A stretch of 64,000 bases of DNA from Bacteroidota bacterium (lineage in GTDB: Bacteria; Bacteroidota; Ignavibacteria; Kryptoniales; JAKASW01). Below the pieces are notes generated by a model, which was not told the DNA's origin, did not search any database, and saw only the letters and a program-made list of their open reading frames with translations. A program made the translations under genes and the position numbers. Positions 26,718 through 35,306 of the stretch are shown here, one piece after another. Each line of letters opens with the position of its first letter. Position 1 is the stretch's first letter. The DNA is taken from NCBI GenBank assembly GCA_021845665.1, contig JAJZVO010000017.1, positions 1 through 64,000 of the forward strand. The letters run 5' to 3'.

Positions 26718-29700
26718 TTACTTCTGATTTTCCAGAGCCTCGATAACCTGGTTGCCGACGATCGGCCTCACCCTGCCGATCTTATAGTCGTTGCGAGTAG
26801 GGCAGACCCTGTTTGTCAGTAGAATTACGAAAAGATTTCTCACGGGATCGACCCAGATCGAAGTGCCGGTGAAGCCGAGATGTCCCCACGAGTTGGGCGA
26901 GAAGAGACTCCCTGCGCTGGAATAGCGGGGCGCCTTCGTGTCCCACCCGAGTGCCCTCGTGCTGAGATCGGATTGTTTCTTCGTGAAGAGAGCGATCACT
27001 GAATCCTGGAGATATCGTCTCCCGTCGTAAACGCCGCCGTTCCGCATCATCTGGATCAGAACACCGAGATTGTAGGCGGTGGAAAAGAGGCCTGCATGTC
27101 CGACAGCACCGCCGAGCGAACGGGAGTTCTCGTCGTGTACATAGCCCTGGATGAGCTGACCCGCGACGGAGTCATACTCTGTCGGGGCACACATGTCCTT
27201 CATAGCTAACGGCGGAACGAACATCGTGCGTGTCATACCGAGCGGTTTGTAGAAGTTGTTCTCGAGATACTCCGCCAGCGGCATGCCTGTGATTTTCTCG
27301 ATAACCTTGCCGAGGATGAGGAAGTTAATGTCGCTGTAGACCATTTTGGTGCCGGTCTTATAGACGAGAGGCGTAGCGTAAAGCGAGTTCCACATCGCGG
27401 CGTGAGCGGAATTGAAATTTGTGCCGAACGAATCGGGAATGACGAAATCCCACGGATGTTTCAGTAGTCTCTCAAGCTGCTGTTTTGGTATGTCGCCCAC
27501 CCACCAGAGATGTCTCGGCGGATCTGGAGGAAGACCGCTGTCGTGAACCATGAGGTTCCGTATCGTCACTTTCTCTTTTCCGTTCTGTCCAAATTGCGGG
27601 AGATACTTGACGACCGGCGCATCGAGGTCGAGTCGCCCTTCGCCGTATAGTCTCATTGCGGCTTGCGTGGTCGCTGTTACTTTCGTCAGCGATGCCAGAT
27701 CGTACATGGTGTTGAACCCGACTGCTTGAGAAGTCGGCGAGTAGTCGTATGTTCCGAACGCCTTATCGTAGACGACGAGCCCGTTCCGGACGACGAGCAG
27801 CTCTGCACCGGGGAATGCGCTGTCCGCGATCCAGTAGTTCATGGTGGAGTCGAGTCTTGCCAACCTGGTCGGCGAGAAGCCCGCATCCTGAGGCATTGCG
27901 AACCTCAGGCTTGTCTGCGGCATATCTATTCCCTGACCGTACTCGGCGACACCGGGAATGGTAACAGGGAGTTTGCCGCTTACATTGATCTCGCCGAACA
28001 GCGCCTGGACTGCCGCCTGCACCGACACCTTCATCGCGCCGTATGCGCAAACATAGGCGGTGACGTTCGGTACGCTCCTCAACAAGTATGGATTTCCGAA
28101 AGAAACCATAACCACCGGTTTTCCGGAACTCGTTACCTTGTCGAGGAAGTCTTGAATCTGAGGGGTGAAATCGATAGTGCCGGTACCTGAGCGCCATTGT
28201 ATGTAGGCAGGGACGAGCACCAGGCTGGACGTGTCGACTGCGTTCATCGCGTTTTGAAAATCGAGCTCGTTCGACGTCGGATTTATCTGAAAAAAACTCA
28301 CGTTTTCATATCTCTTCAGGAGCTCCTCCTTGAACCGGTCTGCGACGTATGGGTTGCCATTGTCTGAAACGACCAGGCAGAGAATATTCTGCGGCTGGCG
28401 GTATTGCAGCGGAAGAACGTTGTTATCGTTTTTGACGATGGTTATGGAGCGTCTGGCAGCACGTTCGGCGAGAAGCTCATGGCTCTCCGTCCCGACAAAT
28501 CGGTCAATATCGTCCAGATTGACGAGTCTGGCCCGGTTCAGACCGAGTTCCGATTTTATTTCCAGTATTTTACGTACGGCATCGTCGATCCTCGATTCGC
28601 TTATCCTGCCTCGTTTCACTGCGTCGATAATTGCATCTATCGCCAGGTGGTTATCCGGAGGCATAAGGAGGATGTCGGCTCCCGCGTTTACCGCGCGGAT
28701 CGCGGCCGCTCCGTCCGTGAACTCTTTGACAACACCGCCCATGGTCAGTGCATCGGTGACGACAAGTCCGTGGAAGCCGAGCGAGTCCTTCAGGAGGCCA
28801 GTGGTTATTGCTCGTGAGAGTGTCCCCGGGACTCCGGCCTCACTGTCAATCTTCGGGAAAGCGATGTGTGCCACCATGATGGACTTAACGCCTGCGGCGA
28901 TGTCGCCTCTGAAGGGAACGAGCTCGAGCGTATCGAGACGGCTGAGACCGTAGTCGACGACAGGCAAACCGAGATGGGAATCTGTGTGCGTGTCTCCATG
29001 ACCCGGGAAGTGTTTTGCTGTGGCAACTGCGCCCTCGCTCTGAACGCCCTTTACGAATGCTGAAGCGAGGCTGGAAACGAGCTGCGGGTTTTCCCCGAAA
29101 GAGCGGACATTTATTATCGGGTTCTCCGGGTTATCGTTCACGTCAGAAACGGGCGCATAGACCTGCCCAACGCCAACCGCACGAGCCTCTTCTCCGACAA
29201 CTCTTCCGATCCGGTAGACGAGAGATGAATCCCTGGTAGCTCCGAGCGCCATGTTGCTCGGAAACGATATTCCTCCCTCGAGCCTCATTCCCAGTCCGTT
29301 CTCGTAGTCGGAGGAGATCAAGAGCGGAATTCCGGCAAGCCTCTGCAGCCTGTTGAGGAGCATCGCCTGTTCGTATATGTTTCCGAGCGAGACAGCGATG
29401 CCGCCGATATGCTGGTCGCGAACCATGTGGGCGAGTTCGAGATATTCCGGGTCGTTGTAGCTCACATACGGAGTCATCGAAAAGGCTACGATCATCTGGC
29501 CGACTTTCTCGCGAAGCGTGAGGGCATTCAGGGTGCTGTCGACCCAGTGTTTGTCGGTCTTCCATGTATAGTTGTAGCCTGCTGAATTGTCGGGCCGATA
29601 GCACGCGCTGCAGGAGTTCATATCGCAGGAGATCGCTGCAGGCGAAGATGAAGGGCTGGTATTGTGCATGGCTCTGCCGGTAGAGGCGCAGCCCAATTGG

Positions 29701-29771
29701 AGGAAAGCTGTGAGTGTTAGAATGAATGTGGCTTGTTTAAGGTAATAGTGGTGCTTAGGACTGGATCTCAT
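26718..29771 (-). CDS. GH3 beta-N-acetylglucosaminidase fused to a beta-lactamase-fold serine hydrolase
   Basis: A 1017-residue lipoprotein candidate (lipobox LQLGC, Cys28). Residues about 70-410 are a NagZ-type GH3 barrel: AKHFPGHGDTHTDSHLGLP is the NagZ-specific His-Asp loop and Asp340 in GLVVTDALTMGG the nucleophile. A GH3 C-terminal sandwich follows, and residues 625-1017 form a class C-like serine hydrolase with Ser694-Leu-Thr-Lys in DLASLTKVTATTQ and a Tyr in KMVYSDINFLILG. Such fusions occur in Bacteroidota; the pair would cut GlcNAc from muropeptides and act on the peptide or an ester. Its start overlaps the kinase stop by four bases. Confidence 0.92.
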   Translation of the reverse strand: MRSSPKHHYYLKQATFILTLTAFLQLGCASTGRAMHNTSPSSSPAAISCDMNSCSACYRPDNSAGYNYTWKTDKHWVDSTLNALTLREKVGQMIVAFSMTPYVSYNDPEYLELAHMVRDQHIGGIAVSLGNIYEQAMLLNRLQRLAGIPLLISSDYENGLGMRLEGGISFPSNMALGATRDSSLVYRIGRVVGEEARAVGVGQVYAPVSDVNDNPENPIINVRSFGENPQLVSSLASAFVKGVQSEGAVATAKHFPGHGDTHTDSHLGLPVVDYGLSRLDTLELVPFRGDIAAGVKSIMVAHIAFPKIDSEAGVPGTLSRAITTGLLKDSLGFHGLVVTDALTMGGVVKEFTDGAAAIRAVNAGADILLMPPDNHLAIDAIIDAVKRGRISESRIDDAVRKILEIKSELGLNRARLVNLDDIDRFVGTESHELLAERAARRSITIVKNDNNVLPLQYRQPQNILCLVVSDNGNPYVADRFKEELLKRYENVSFFQINPTSNELDFQNAMNAVDTSSLVLVPAYIQWRSGTGTIDFTPQIQDFLDKVTSSGKPVVMVSFGNPYLLRSVPNVTAYVCAYGAMKVSVQAAVQALFGEINVSGKLPVTIPGVAEYGQGIDMPQTSLRFAMPQDAGFSPTRLARLDSTMNYWIADSAFPGAELLVVRNGLVVYDKAFGTYDYSPTSQAVGFNTMYDLASLTKVTATTQAAMRLYGEGRLDLDAPVVKYLPQFGQNGKEKVTIRNLMVHDSGLPPDPPRHLWWVGDIPKQQLERLLKHPWDFVIPDSFGTNFNSAHAAMWNSLYATPLVYKTGTKMVYSDINFLILGKVIEKITGMPLAEYLENNFYKPLGMTRTMFVPPLAMKDMCAPTEYDSVAGQLIQGYVHDENSRSLGGAVGHAGLFSTAYNLGVLIQMMRNGGVYDGRRYLQDSVIALFTKKQSDLSTRALGWDTKAPRYSSAGSLFSPNSWGHLGFTGTSIWVDPVRNLFVILLTNRVCPTRNDYKIGRVRPIVGNQVIEALENQK

Positions 29772-30721
29772 ATTTTGGTGGCTCCTTTCATTGCCCGAGT
29801 GTCTCTTCGGGCCAGTAAAGCTGCGCCAGCTGCAGCGGATTTCTCGGGCCGGCAGATCCTGACTGCCGGTAGCTCCTGCGAAATCAGATTCGTGAGTTTA
29901 GTTACAAGCAAATTCTCGTGCGATATGACGCTCCCCATGAGAGCGAGGGGAATTTCAGCGCCGATCATCGATATCCCAGCCCGGATATGCGCCATGAGTT
30001 CATCGGCGGCATCCTCGATGATCGATTTTGCGACTTCGTCTTCGTCGGCTGCCGCTTCAAGGACGGCCCGTGTCGCGGAGGCGATATCGAAATTCTCATG
30101 GTATATTTTAAGTACAAGCGACTGTGGCGACTGTATGCCGAGATTCCGGCTTAGCAGTTCGGAGATCGCGGTTTTCTTTCCGCGGCCGTCGTACTCTTTC
30201 ACGTACGCGGTTAGGCCTGCCTTTCCGATGGCATATCCGCTCCCTTCGTCTCCGATGAACCGGCCCCATCCCCCGGTTCTCATGACCTTGCCGTTATCGT
30301 CTTTCGCAAGGAGAATCGAGCCCGTGCCGCTGATGAGAATCATCCCCGCTTTCCCGGGGAAAGCTCCTTCAAGCGCCGCAAGTGCATCGCTTTCGACAGA
30401 GACCCGGGGAATAGGTAAACCATGCTGGATGAGATACTCCACGAATCCTTTTTTCATACGCTCCTGGTCGCTCTCCCTGCCGGCACCTGTCAAGCCGAGG
30501 AAGATTCCGGCGATATCTGAGAATTCCAACCTGCCTTCTTTAAGGACCATCTTTGCCACCTCGACGATATTTCCTGAAGCCTGTGAAATCCCGAGTATCT
30601 GAAAGTTCGACGGTCCGCCCGTTTTTTCAGAGAGCACTTCTCCACTCGAATTTACGACGGCTCCGGAAGTCTTTGTGGCCCCTCCATCAAAGCCCAGAAA
30701 ATATTGTTGTGATTCATTCAT
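29768..30721 (-). CDS. BadF/BadG-type N-acetylglucosamine/amino-sugar kinase
   Basis: A 317-residue cytoplasmic sugar kinase of the BadF/BadG/NAGK group. The ATPase core is clear: FLGFDGGATKTSGAVVN (phosphate 1), FLGLTGAGRES, ILISGTGSILLAKD (phosphate 2) with GGWGRFIGDEGSGYAIGKAG, the GlcNAc-kinase fingerprint, and PEKSAAAGAALLA at the end. It would phosphorylate GlcNAc, GlcN or MurNAc released by the neighbours. ATG 30721 is preferred to GTG 30742 because AAGGGA lies nine bases upstream. Coupling to the GH3 gene by a 4-bp overlap supports one function. Confidence 0.88.
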   Translation of the reverse strand: MNESQQYFLGFDGGATKTSGAVVNSSGEVLSEKTGGPSNFQILGISQASGNIVEVAKMVLKEGRLEFSDIAGIFLGLTGAGRESDQERMKKGFVEYLIQHGLPIPRVSVESDALAALEGAFPGKAGMILISGTGSILLAKDDNGKVMRTGGWGRFIGDEGSGYAIGKAGLTAYVKEYDGRGKKTAISELLSRNLGIQSPQSLVLKIYHENFDIASATRAVLEAAADEDEVAKSIIEDAADELMAHIRAGISMIGAEIPLALMGSVISHENLLVTKLTNLISQELPAVRICRPEKSAAAGAALLARRDTRAMKGATKI

Positions 30722-30761
30722 CTGAATAATCCCTTGATCCACTAATCCGTTAATCTCAAGA

Positions 30762-30791
30762 TTCCCCGCCGGGTCCTGCGGACATTATTCC
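30762..30791. repeat. Dispersed palindromic element, copy 1
   Basis: A 30-bp element that matches positions 58301-58330 at 28 of 30 bases. Its core CCGCCGGGTCCTGCGG is an almost perfect palindrome (one mismatch). It lies about 40 bp upstream of the kinase start, in the same orientation relative to the gene as copy 2 has to sufD. Confidence 0.75.
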
Positions 30792-30806
30792 GATATTCCA
30801 TCTTCT

Positions 30807-33305
30807 TCACTCGATCATGACCATTTTCTTCGTTGCAGTGAAAGAGCCCGCGTTGATCCTGTAGAAGTACAGACCGCTCGAAAGCCTGCTCCCGTTGAAG
30901 TCGACGGTATAAGTCCCTGCGCTTTGGTCCCGGTTTACCAGCGTCGATACCCGCCTCCCCAGGCTGTCATATATTCTCAGGAGAACGTGGCTGTTCCTGG
31001 CAAGCTGGTACGTGATCGTGGTTGTCGGGTTAAATGGATTCGGGTAGTTCTGCAGAAGTCTGAATGAGGCCGGGATTCCAGCGGCGGCGCGCACGCCGGT
31101 CACTTTTCCATTTACCTGGATGTCGTCGACGTAAATCGTACTGCTGTCGAGGATGGCGGAAGGGAGCCGCCTCACGGCGAAACCTCTGAAAAGAGAGGTC
31201 GACGCGTCTGTCGCGCTGCGCCACATCCCGACGTACTTGTAACCGTACCAGTTGATCGTGTCGATCGGGATGAATTTCTCGGGGGACGATCCGAATACGA
31301 AGTCGAGCTCGTTCCCGCTGTCGTCTCCGAAGACCCACATCCCGAAAGAACCCGCCTTCGAGATGTCGAATCCCTGGGAGTTTTCCTCAGCGCAGAGGCC
31401 GTTGGTGGAATCGAACTCGTAGTTGAGATCACCGGAGCCGAAGCCATCATAGGCCATGAAAGCGATATTGAAATAAGACGACGACGAGTCGATTCCGTTC
31501 GAGCCCGTGCTTTCGGCCGGCTGGAGCCAGCTTCCAATCGAAGATTCAAACCCTTCTAAGATTGTTCCGCCCGATGATTCCGCGGTGTCACCGGTGAATG
31601 TGGTAGAAAACGCTTCTGTGCTCTTTATTCCATAGTAGTCTTCTATTCCCGGGGCGAGAGTGACGGTATATTGCATTCCGGGCGCCAGGTTGACCGAGGC
31701 CCGTATCGAAATGAGCGTCAGTCCGTTCGGAGTTACTCTCGACATGAATACCGTGAAAGGCACACTCTTGCCGGTCGAATCCACGAAGCTTATCTGCGAA
31801 GATATGGAACTCAGGTGAACGGGCTTGTTCAGCACGAACTCGACAAATGACTTCGCCGCGGAGGTTCCTCCGTTTCCCGGCGATACTTTTATCACGCGCG
31901 GCGCGGAAGTATCTATTTTTTCCGTCGTAAACTGAAATGAATGGGGAGCGACGATCGGCCGGAGGTTGGTCGAGTTTGCCGATGAAGAGATGGTGACGGT
32001 GTAATTTGTCGTAGAAGAAAAATGTGTGTCGGGCCGGAATATGAGCTGAGTGTAGCTGGCGTTGAACGACAGGTGGCCCTGTATAGCCGGCGAGATGCTG
32101 AAGGCCGATTCGGTAGACGTGGGTTCCATCGGTTTGCTGAAGTCGATGGTAATGGGGGAATAACCGATCACACCCGTATCGCCTGTGGCGGGTGTCGAGC
32201 CGATGACGGTCGCGTGCGTGGTGTCATACTGATGTATCAGGTCGAAGTAGTGATGCCAGTTCCAGAGTGGGCCCGGGTCCGTGTGGCTGTTGCACGTCGC
32301 AAAGCCGGTCCCGACATACTGAGTGTACAGGGAGAAAGGGATCAGATTGAACCATGAATATGTCCAGGCGTTGTGGCCGAAAATATGGAGCGAGTCTTCC
32401 GGAATACTGTATCTCTCGCATAAGGATGCGACCAGCCGCGCGGATGATTCGTACTCAGTCTCGCTGTAAAATGAAGAATCGGCAATGAAGCCTTCGTGTT
32501 CAATGTTTATAGTGATTGGATTCCAGCATACCACGGCCCAGGCTTTGTCGCTGTCGTGAACGAATTGGTCTATGTAGCCGTCCTGGCTCCGAATCAGATA
32601 TTGTGCGCTTGCCTGGTCGCTCGGGTTTTCGAAAAGGGAATAGGCGTAATCGAACTGCTCTTCGGTATCGTGGATTATGATGAACGCTATCGGCGCGCCG
32701 TTTCGCGATCCGTAATTCGGACTTCCAACCCATACCGGTGTGAAAAGGGAGTCTGCGGGTTGCCTGAATCCCGTCGCCTTTACAGAGTCGGGAAAGCTGC
32801 CCAGATCGATATTTTCCGCCGGGATGACGACCCCATCATGGTTCACTCCCATTTGAAGCTCTTCGAGCGTTTGGTAGGCGAATTCCATTGCTATCCCGGA
32901 TTGCGGGATGCCGCTGTACCGTGCTATAACTCCGGCCCATGATACCGGATCGGATGTCACTACGACCGAATCTGAGTTGGCCTGGTTCCGAAGGCCGGAA
33001 AGATAAGCGGCGGCACCTCTGATGTTTTGATAGGGGCTGTTCAGCAGGGTGTCGACGGGTTTTCCGATAAGTTGTGCTGCACTGTCGAGATTATAAGAAA
33101 ACCGGCTGTCGTTTCTGAGTCCCATCACGCCGCGGCCGGGTATCTGCGACCAGTGAGTCTCGACATATCCGATGGCCTCAAGCACCGGAGCGGGAACGTT
33201 GAATTCCGTCCCGGCCTGCTGGAAGTAATTCTGGCATTCCTGGGGAGTCTGGGCCGATGCCTTTACCGAAAACAATAACGCAAAAAGCAGCAGAGTTTTT
33301 TTCAA
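30807..33305 (-). CDS. Type IX-secreted N-acetylmuramoyl-L-alanine amidase with transglycosylase-like N-terminus
   Basis: An 832-residue surface or secreted enzyme. After a signal peptide (MKKTLLLFALLFSVKASAQ), residues 25-150 resemble a lytic transglycosylase helix bundle with a possible catalytic Glu49 (IGYVETHW). Residues about 195-360 are an amidase_2 domain: zinc His212 in IIIHDTEEQ, His341 in HTDPGPLWNWHHY, and IFGHNAW. An Ig-like domain, a second one and a jelly-roll-like segment follow. The C-terminus (NYPNPFNPTTTITYQL to KKMVMIE) is a sorting domain. Start is TTG 33305 with AGGTGA upstream. It would release peptides from peptidoglycan of prey or debris. Confidence 0.88.
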   Translation of the reverse strand: MKKTLLLFALLFSVKASAQTPQECQNYFQQAGTEFNVPAPVLEAIGYVETHWSQIPGRGVMGLRNDSRFSYNLDSAAQLIGKPVDTLLNSPYQNIRGAAAYLSGLRNQANSDSVVVTSDPVSWAGVIARYSGIPQSGIAMEFAYQTLEELQMGVNHDGVVIPAENIDLGSFPDSVKATGFRQPADSLFTPVWVGSPNYGSRNGAPIAFIIIHDTEEQFDYAYSLFENPSDQASAQYLIRSQDGYIDQFVHDSDKAWAVVCWNPITINIEHEGFIADSSFYSETEYESSARLVASLCERYSIPEDSLHIFGHNAWTYSWFNLIPFSLYTQYVGTGFATCNSHTDPGPLWNWHHYFDLIHQYDTTHATVIGSTPATGDTGVIGYSPITIDFSKPMEPTSTESAFSISPAIQGHLSFNASYTQLIFRPDTHFSSTTNYTVTISSSANSTNLRPIVAPHSFQFTTEKIDTSAPRVIKVSPGNGGTSAAKSFVEFVLNKPVHLSSISSQISFVDSTGKSVPFTVFMSRVTPNGLTLISIRASVNLAPGMQYTVTLAPGIEDYYGIKSTEAFSTTFTGDTAESSGGTILEGFESSIGSWLQPAESTGSNGIDSSSSYFNIAFMAYDGFGSGDLNYEFDSTNGLCAEENSQGFDISKAGSFGMWVFGDDSGNELDFVFGSSPEKFIPIDTINWYGYKYVGMWRSATDASTSLFRGFAVRRLPSAILDSSTIYVDDIQVNGKVTGVRAAAGIPASFRLLQNYPNPFNPTTTITYQLARNSHVLLRIYDSLGRRVSTLVNRDQSAGTYTVDFNGSRLSSGLYFYRINAGSFTATKKMVMIE

Positions 33306-33336
33306 GTGTCACCTTCGGTTTAGGTTGCGTGTTTCA

Positions 33337-33397
33337 GGTAGCAGGGGATAGGACTTGGGTGGTAGGTCCACCTACACCTATTACCTATCACCTGCCA
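33337..33397. repeat. Palindromic iterated intergenic element
   Basis: An imperfect inverted repeat centred on GTAGGTCCACCTAC at 33362-33375. Both arms are built of near-copies of AGGTGATAGGTAATAGGTG. The element begins just after the amidase start region and its right edge contains the last codons and stop (33381-33383) of the transglutaminase gene. Confidence 0.6.
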
Positions 33398-34874
33398 CTT
33401 TTGATTCCTGTACGGTGAGGCTATAATAAAATCTGTCGAAATAGATATTGTGACGTTCCGTCTCCACCTCGCCTCTCTGGAAGTCGACGTTGTCGGATCG
33501 GAAGAATCTCTTTGCAGGGGTGAGCTTCTGGTTGTTGTCCGAGTTGGCCGACATCCTGTACTGGTCAAGCCCGCCGAAATAGAAGTTGCGGACTATCTCG
33601 CGCTGCGAATGGGTAAGGCTCGTCATGTATCTTTCCGCGAGAATTCCCATGTAAGGGTCGACGGGAACCCACCCGTACGGACGCAGATAAATTTCCGTCC
33701 AATCATGAATATCTTTTCCGCCCGGGAAGAAATACCACCCCGACTGCCATCTTGCGGGAATGCCGTTGTACCGGCAGAGCGTAATAAACAGCATCGCCTC
33801 CTGACCGCAATCTCCATAGCCCTTCACAAGACAGTATCCGCCGATATTTCTGATTGTCGAATACTCCCTGGCGAAACTGTACTTTATGTCGCGCGAAATC
33901 CATTTATAGATACGCCTTGCCTTCACAAGGGGGTTGGTCGCACGTCCGACGATTTTTCCGGAGATGTCTTTAATGTATCTGGTGAAGACTATATTCGGTC
34001 CCTGTCCGGTAAACCTTCTGTAGATTTCACCCGACTTGATGTATGGCTCGACTTTGCGTGGGTCGAGATTGAAATGGACGCCGTAAGTCGTGTAACTGTA
34101 TTCGATTGAAAACCGAGCCCCACCGTCCTGGCTGGCGGGTTGTTCCATGTAGACCGATCTTATCGGACTGTCCGGAGGTGCGACGGCCAGCGGATTGCTG
34201 GATGATCCGATGAGATTGAAATCGATCTGATAGGGGAACTGGTGCGGAATCGGCAGCCATGCCCTCACTGTGTCTCCCGGTTTTACAACTCCAGAGTCGA
34301 CGGACAAAGTCATTCGCATCCTGAATTTCCTGGGAAGCACGTAGGGCGTCTTCAGACTGTCGGCGGCCCTTTCAATGGATATGCAGTTGTCGAGGAAGGC
34401 CAGGTAACGGGCATCGTCGTTGACCGGCGGAATCCGTCTCGCCGCGATGGCGGGATAACGGAAGAAGAGGTTGCTTCTGCTCGCGTTCACGAAACGGAGC
34501 GTGTCGTCAATTGTCCTCGAGTCGAATTTCCCTTCCTTGATCCAACGCTGGAACTCAGGCCTGGTAATGCCGCGAATGCCTTCCTGCAGCTGCGTGAAAA
34601 GTTTGTCGGCTGTCAACGAGTAATCTATCCTGATTCGGCGCATCCGAATAATTTCGTATTCGATCTCCTGCTTTTCCTTTCGGGATAGCCTTGCGGAATC
34701 GTCTCGAAGTGATCCTTTGAGAAGCGCCGCCGCCTCACGGAACTGGCCGCGGTCTTCCAGTCGCAACGCCTTTTCATATGAACGTGTCCGTGCGTTCACA
34801 GCGGCGGTGGATAAAAGAAGGATTGCAGAGGCTAATACGGCGATTGCCTTATTTAAGACATGCTGACGTTTCAT
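33381..34874 (-). CDS. Exported transglutaminase-like protein
   Basis: A 497-residue protein with a signal peptide (AIAVLASAILLLSTAAVNA). The transglutaminase core lies in the C-terminal third: Cys in VKGYGDCGQEAMLFITLCR, His in GGKDIHDWTEIYLRPYGW and Asp in VPVDPYMG form the expected triad. The N-terminal 200 residues contain a sandwich-like domain before it. Bacterial proteins of this type act as cysteine peptidases or peptide cyclases rather than cross-linkers. It sits between two type IX cargo genes. The last residues are encoded inside a palindromic repeat, so the natural C-terminus may have shifted. Confidence 0.85.
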   Translation of the reverse strand: MKRQHVLNKAIAVLASAILLLSTAAVNARTRSYEKALRLEDRGQFREAAALLKGSLRDDSARLSRKEKQEIEYEIIRMRRIRIDYSLTADKLFTQLQEGIRGITRPEFQRWIKEGKFDSRTIDDTLRFVNASRSNLFFRYPAIAARRIPPVNDDARYLAFLDNCISIERAADSLKTPYVLPRKFRMRMTLSVDSGVVKPGDTVRAWLPIPHQFPYQIDFNLIGSSSNPLAVAPPDSPIRSVYMEQPASQDGGARFSIEYSYTTYGVHFNLDPRKVEPYIKSGEIYRRFTGQGPNIVFTRYIKDISGKIVGRATNPLVKARRIYKWISRDIKYSFAREYSTIRNIGGYCLVKGYGDCGQEAMLFITLCRYNGIPARWQSGWYFFPGGKDIHDWTEIYLRPYGWVPVDPYMGILAERYMTSLTHSQREIVRNFYFGGLDQYRMSANSDNNQKLTPAKRFFRSDNVDFQRGEVETERHNIYFDRFYYSLTVQESKVAGDR

Positions 34875-35306
34875 TTACTCACCTTCCGGGAGTGAAAAAT
34901 TGTGTTTGATAAGTTTTCAAATTCGCTGCTCTTGCTTGAGCTCTCGTACGGATCGTGTTGAGACGAAGCCGTGTGCTTCGGCTTTAGCAATGCCGACTTC
35001 GTCCCGCAAGATGCACCTTAACATGCTGGATTGCCCGCGCAATCCTGCACCCTTCGGTCCTGTGGATCAATAACCGCTTCTATTGAATTTCGCTGGAGGA
35101 CAAACTTATCGTCTTGCAGAATAACCGTCGGATCACTGCAATGTTCCTGACTTGCCTTTCAGTGTATACGACACAGCCATCGTCAAATCTTGTTCATAAG
35201 CAACTGTCCACAACCTCTCCCTATAAATTCATCAATCCTGTAGTGCGCTCTCCAGACAATAATCCACTGATCAAATATTCCATTTATCCATTATTCCGAC
35301 CGTCCA
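34875..35306. other. Intergenic spacer
   Basis: No convincing gene in these 432 bp. A small hairpin (AAGCCG 34966-34971, CGGCTT 34979-34984) and an AT-rich stretch of TTCC-type iterations near 35275-35300 are all I see. It separates the type IX TIM-barrel gene from the transglutaminase gene, both on the minus strand. Confidence 0.5.
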
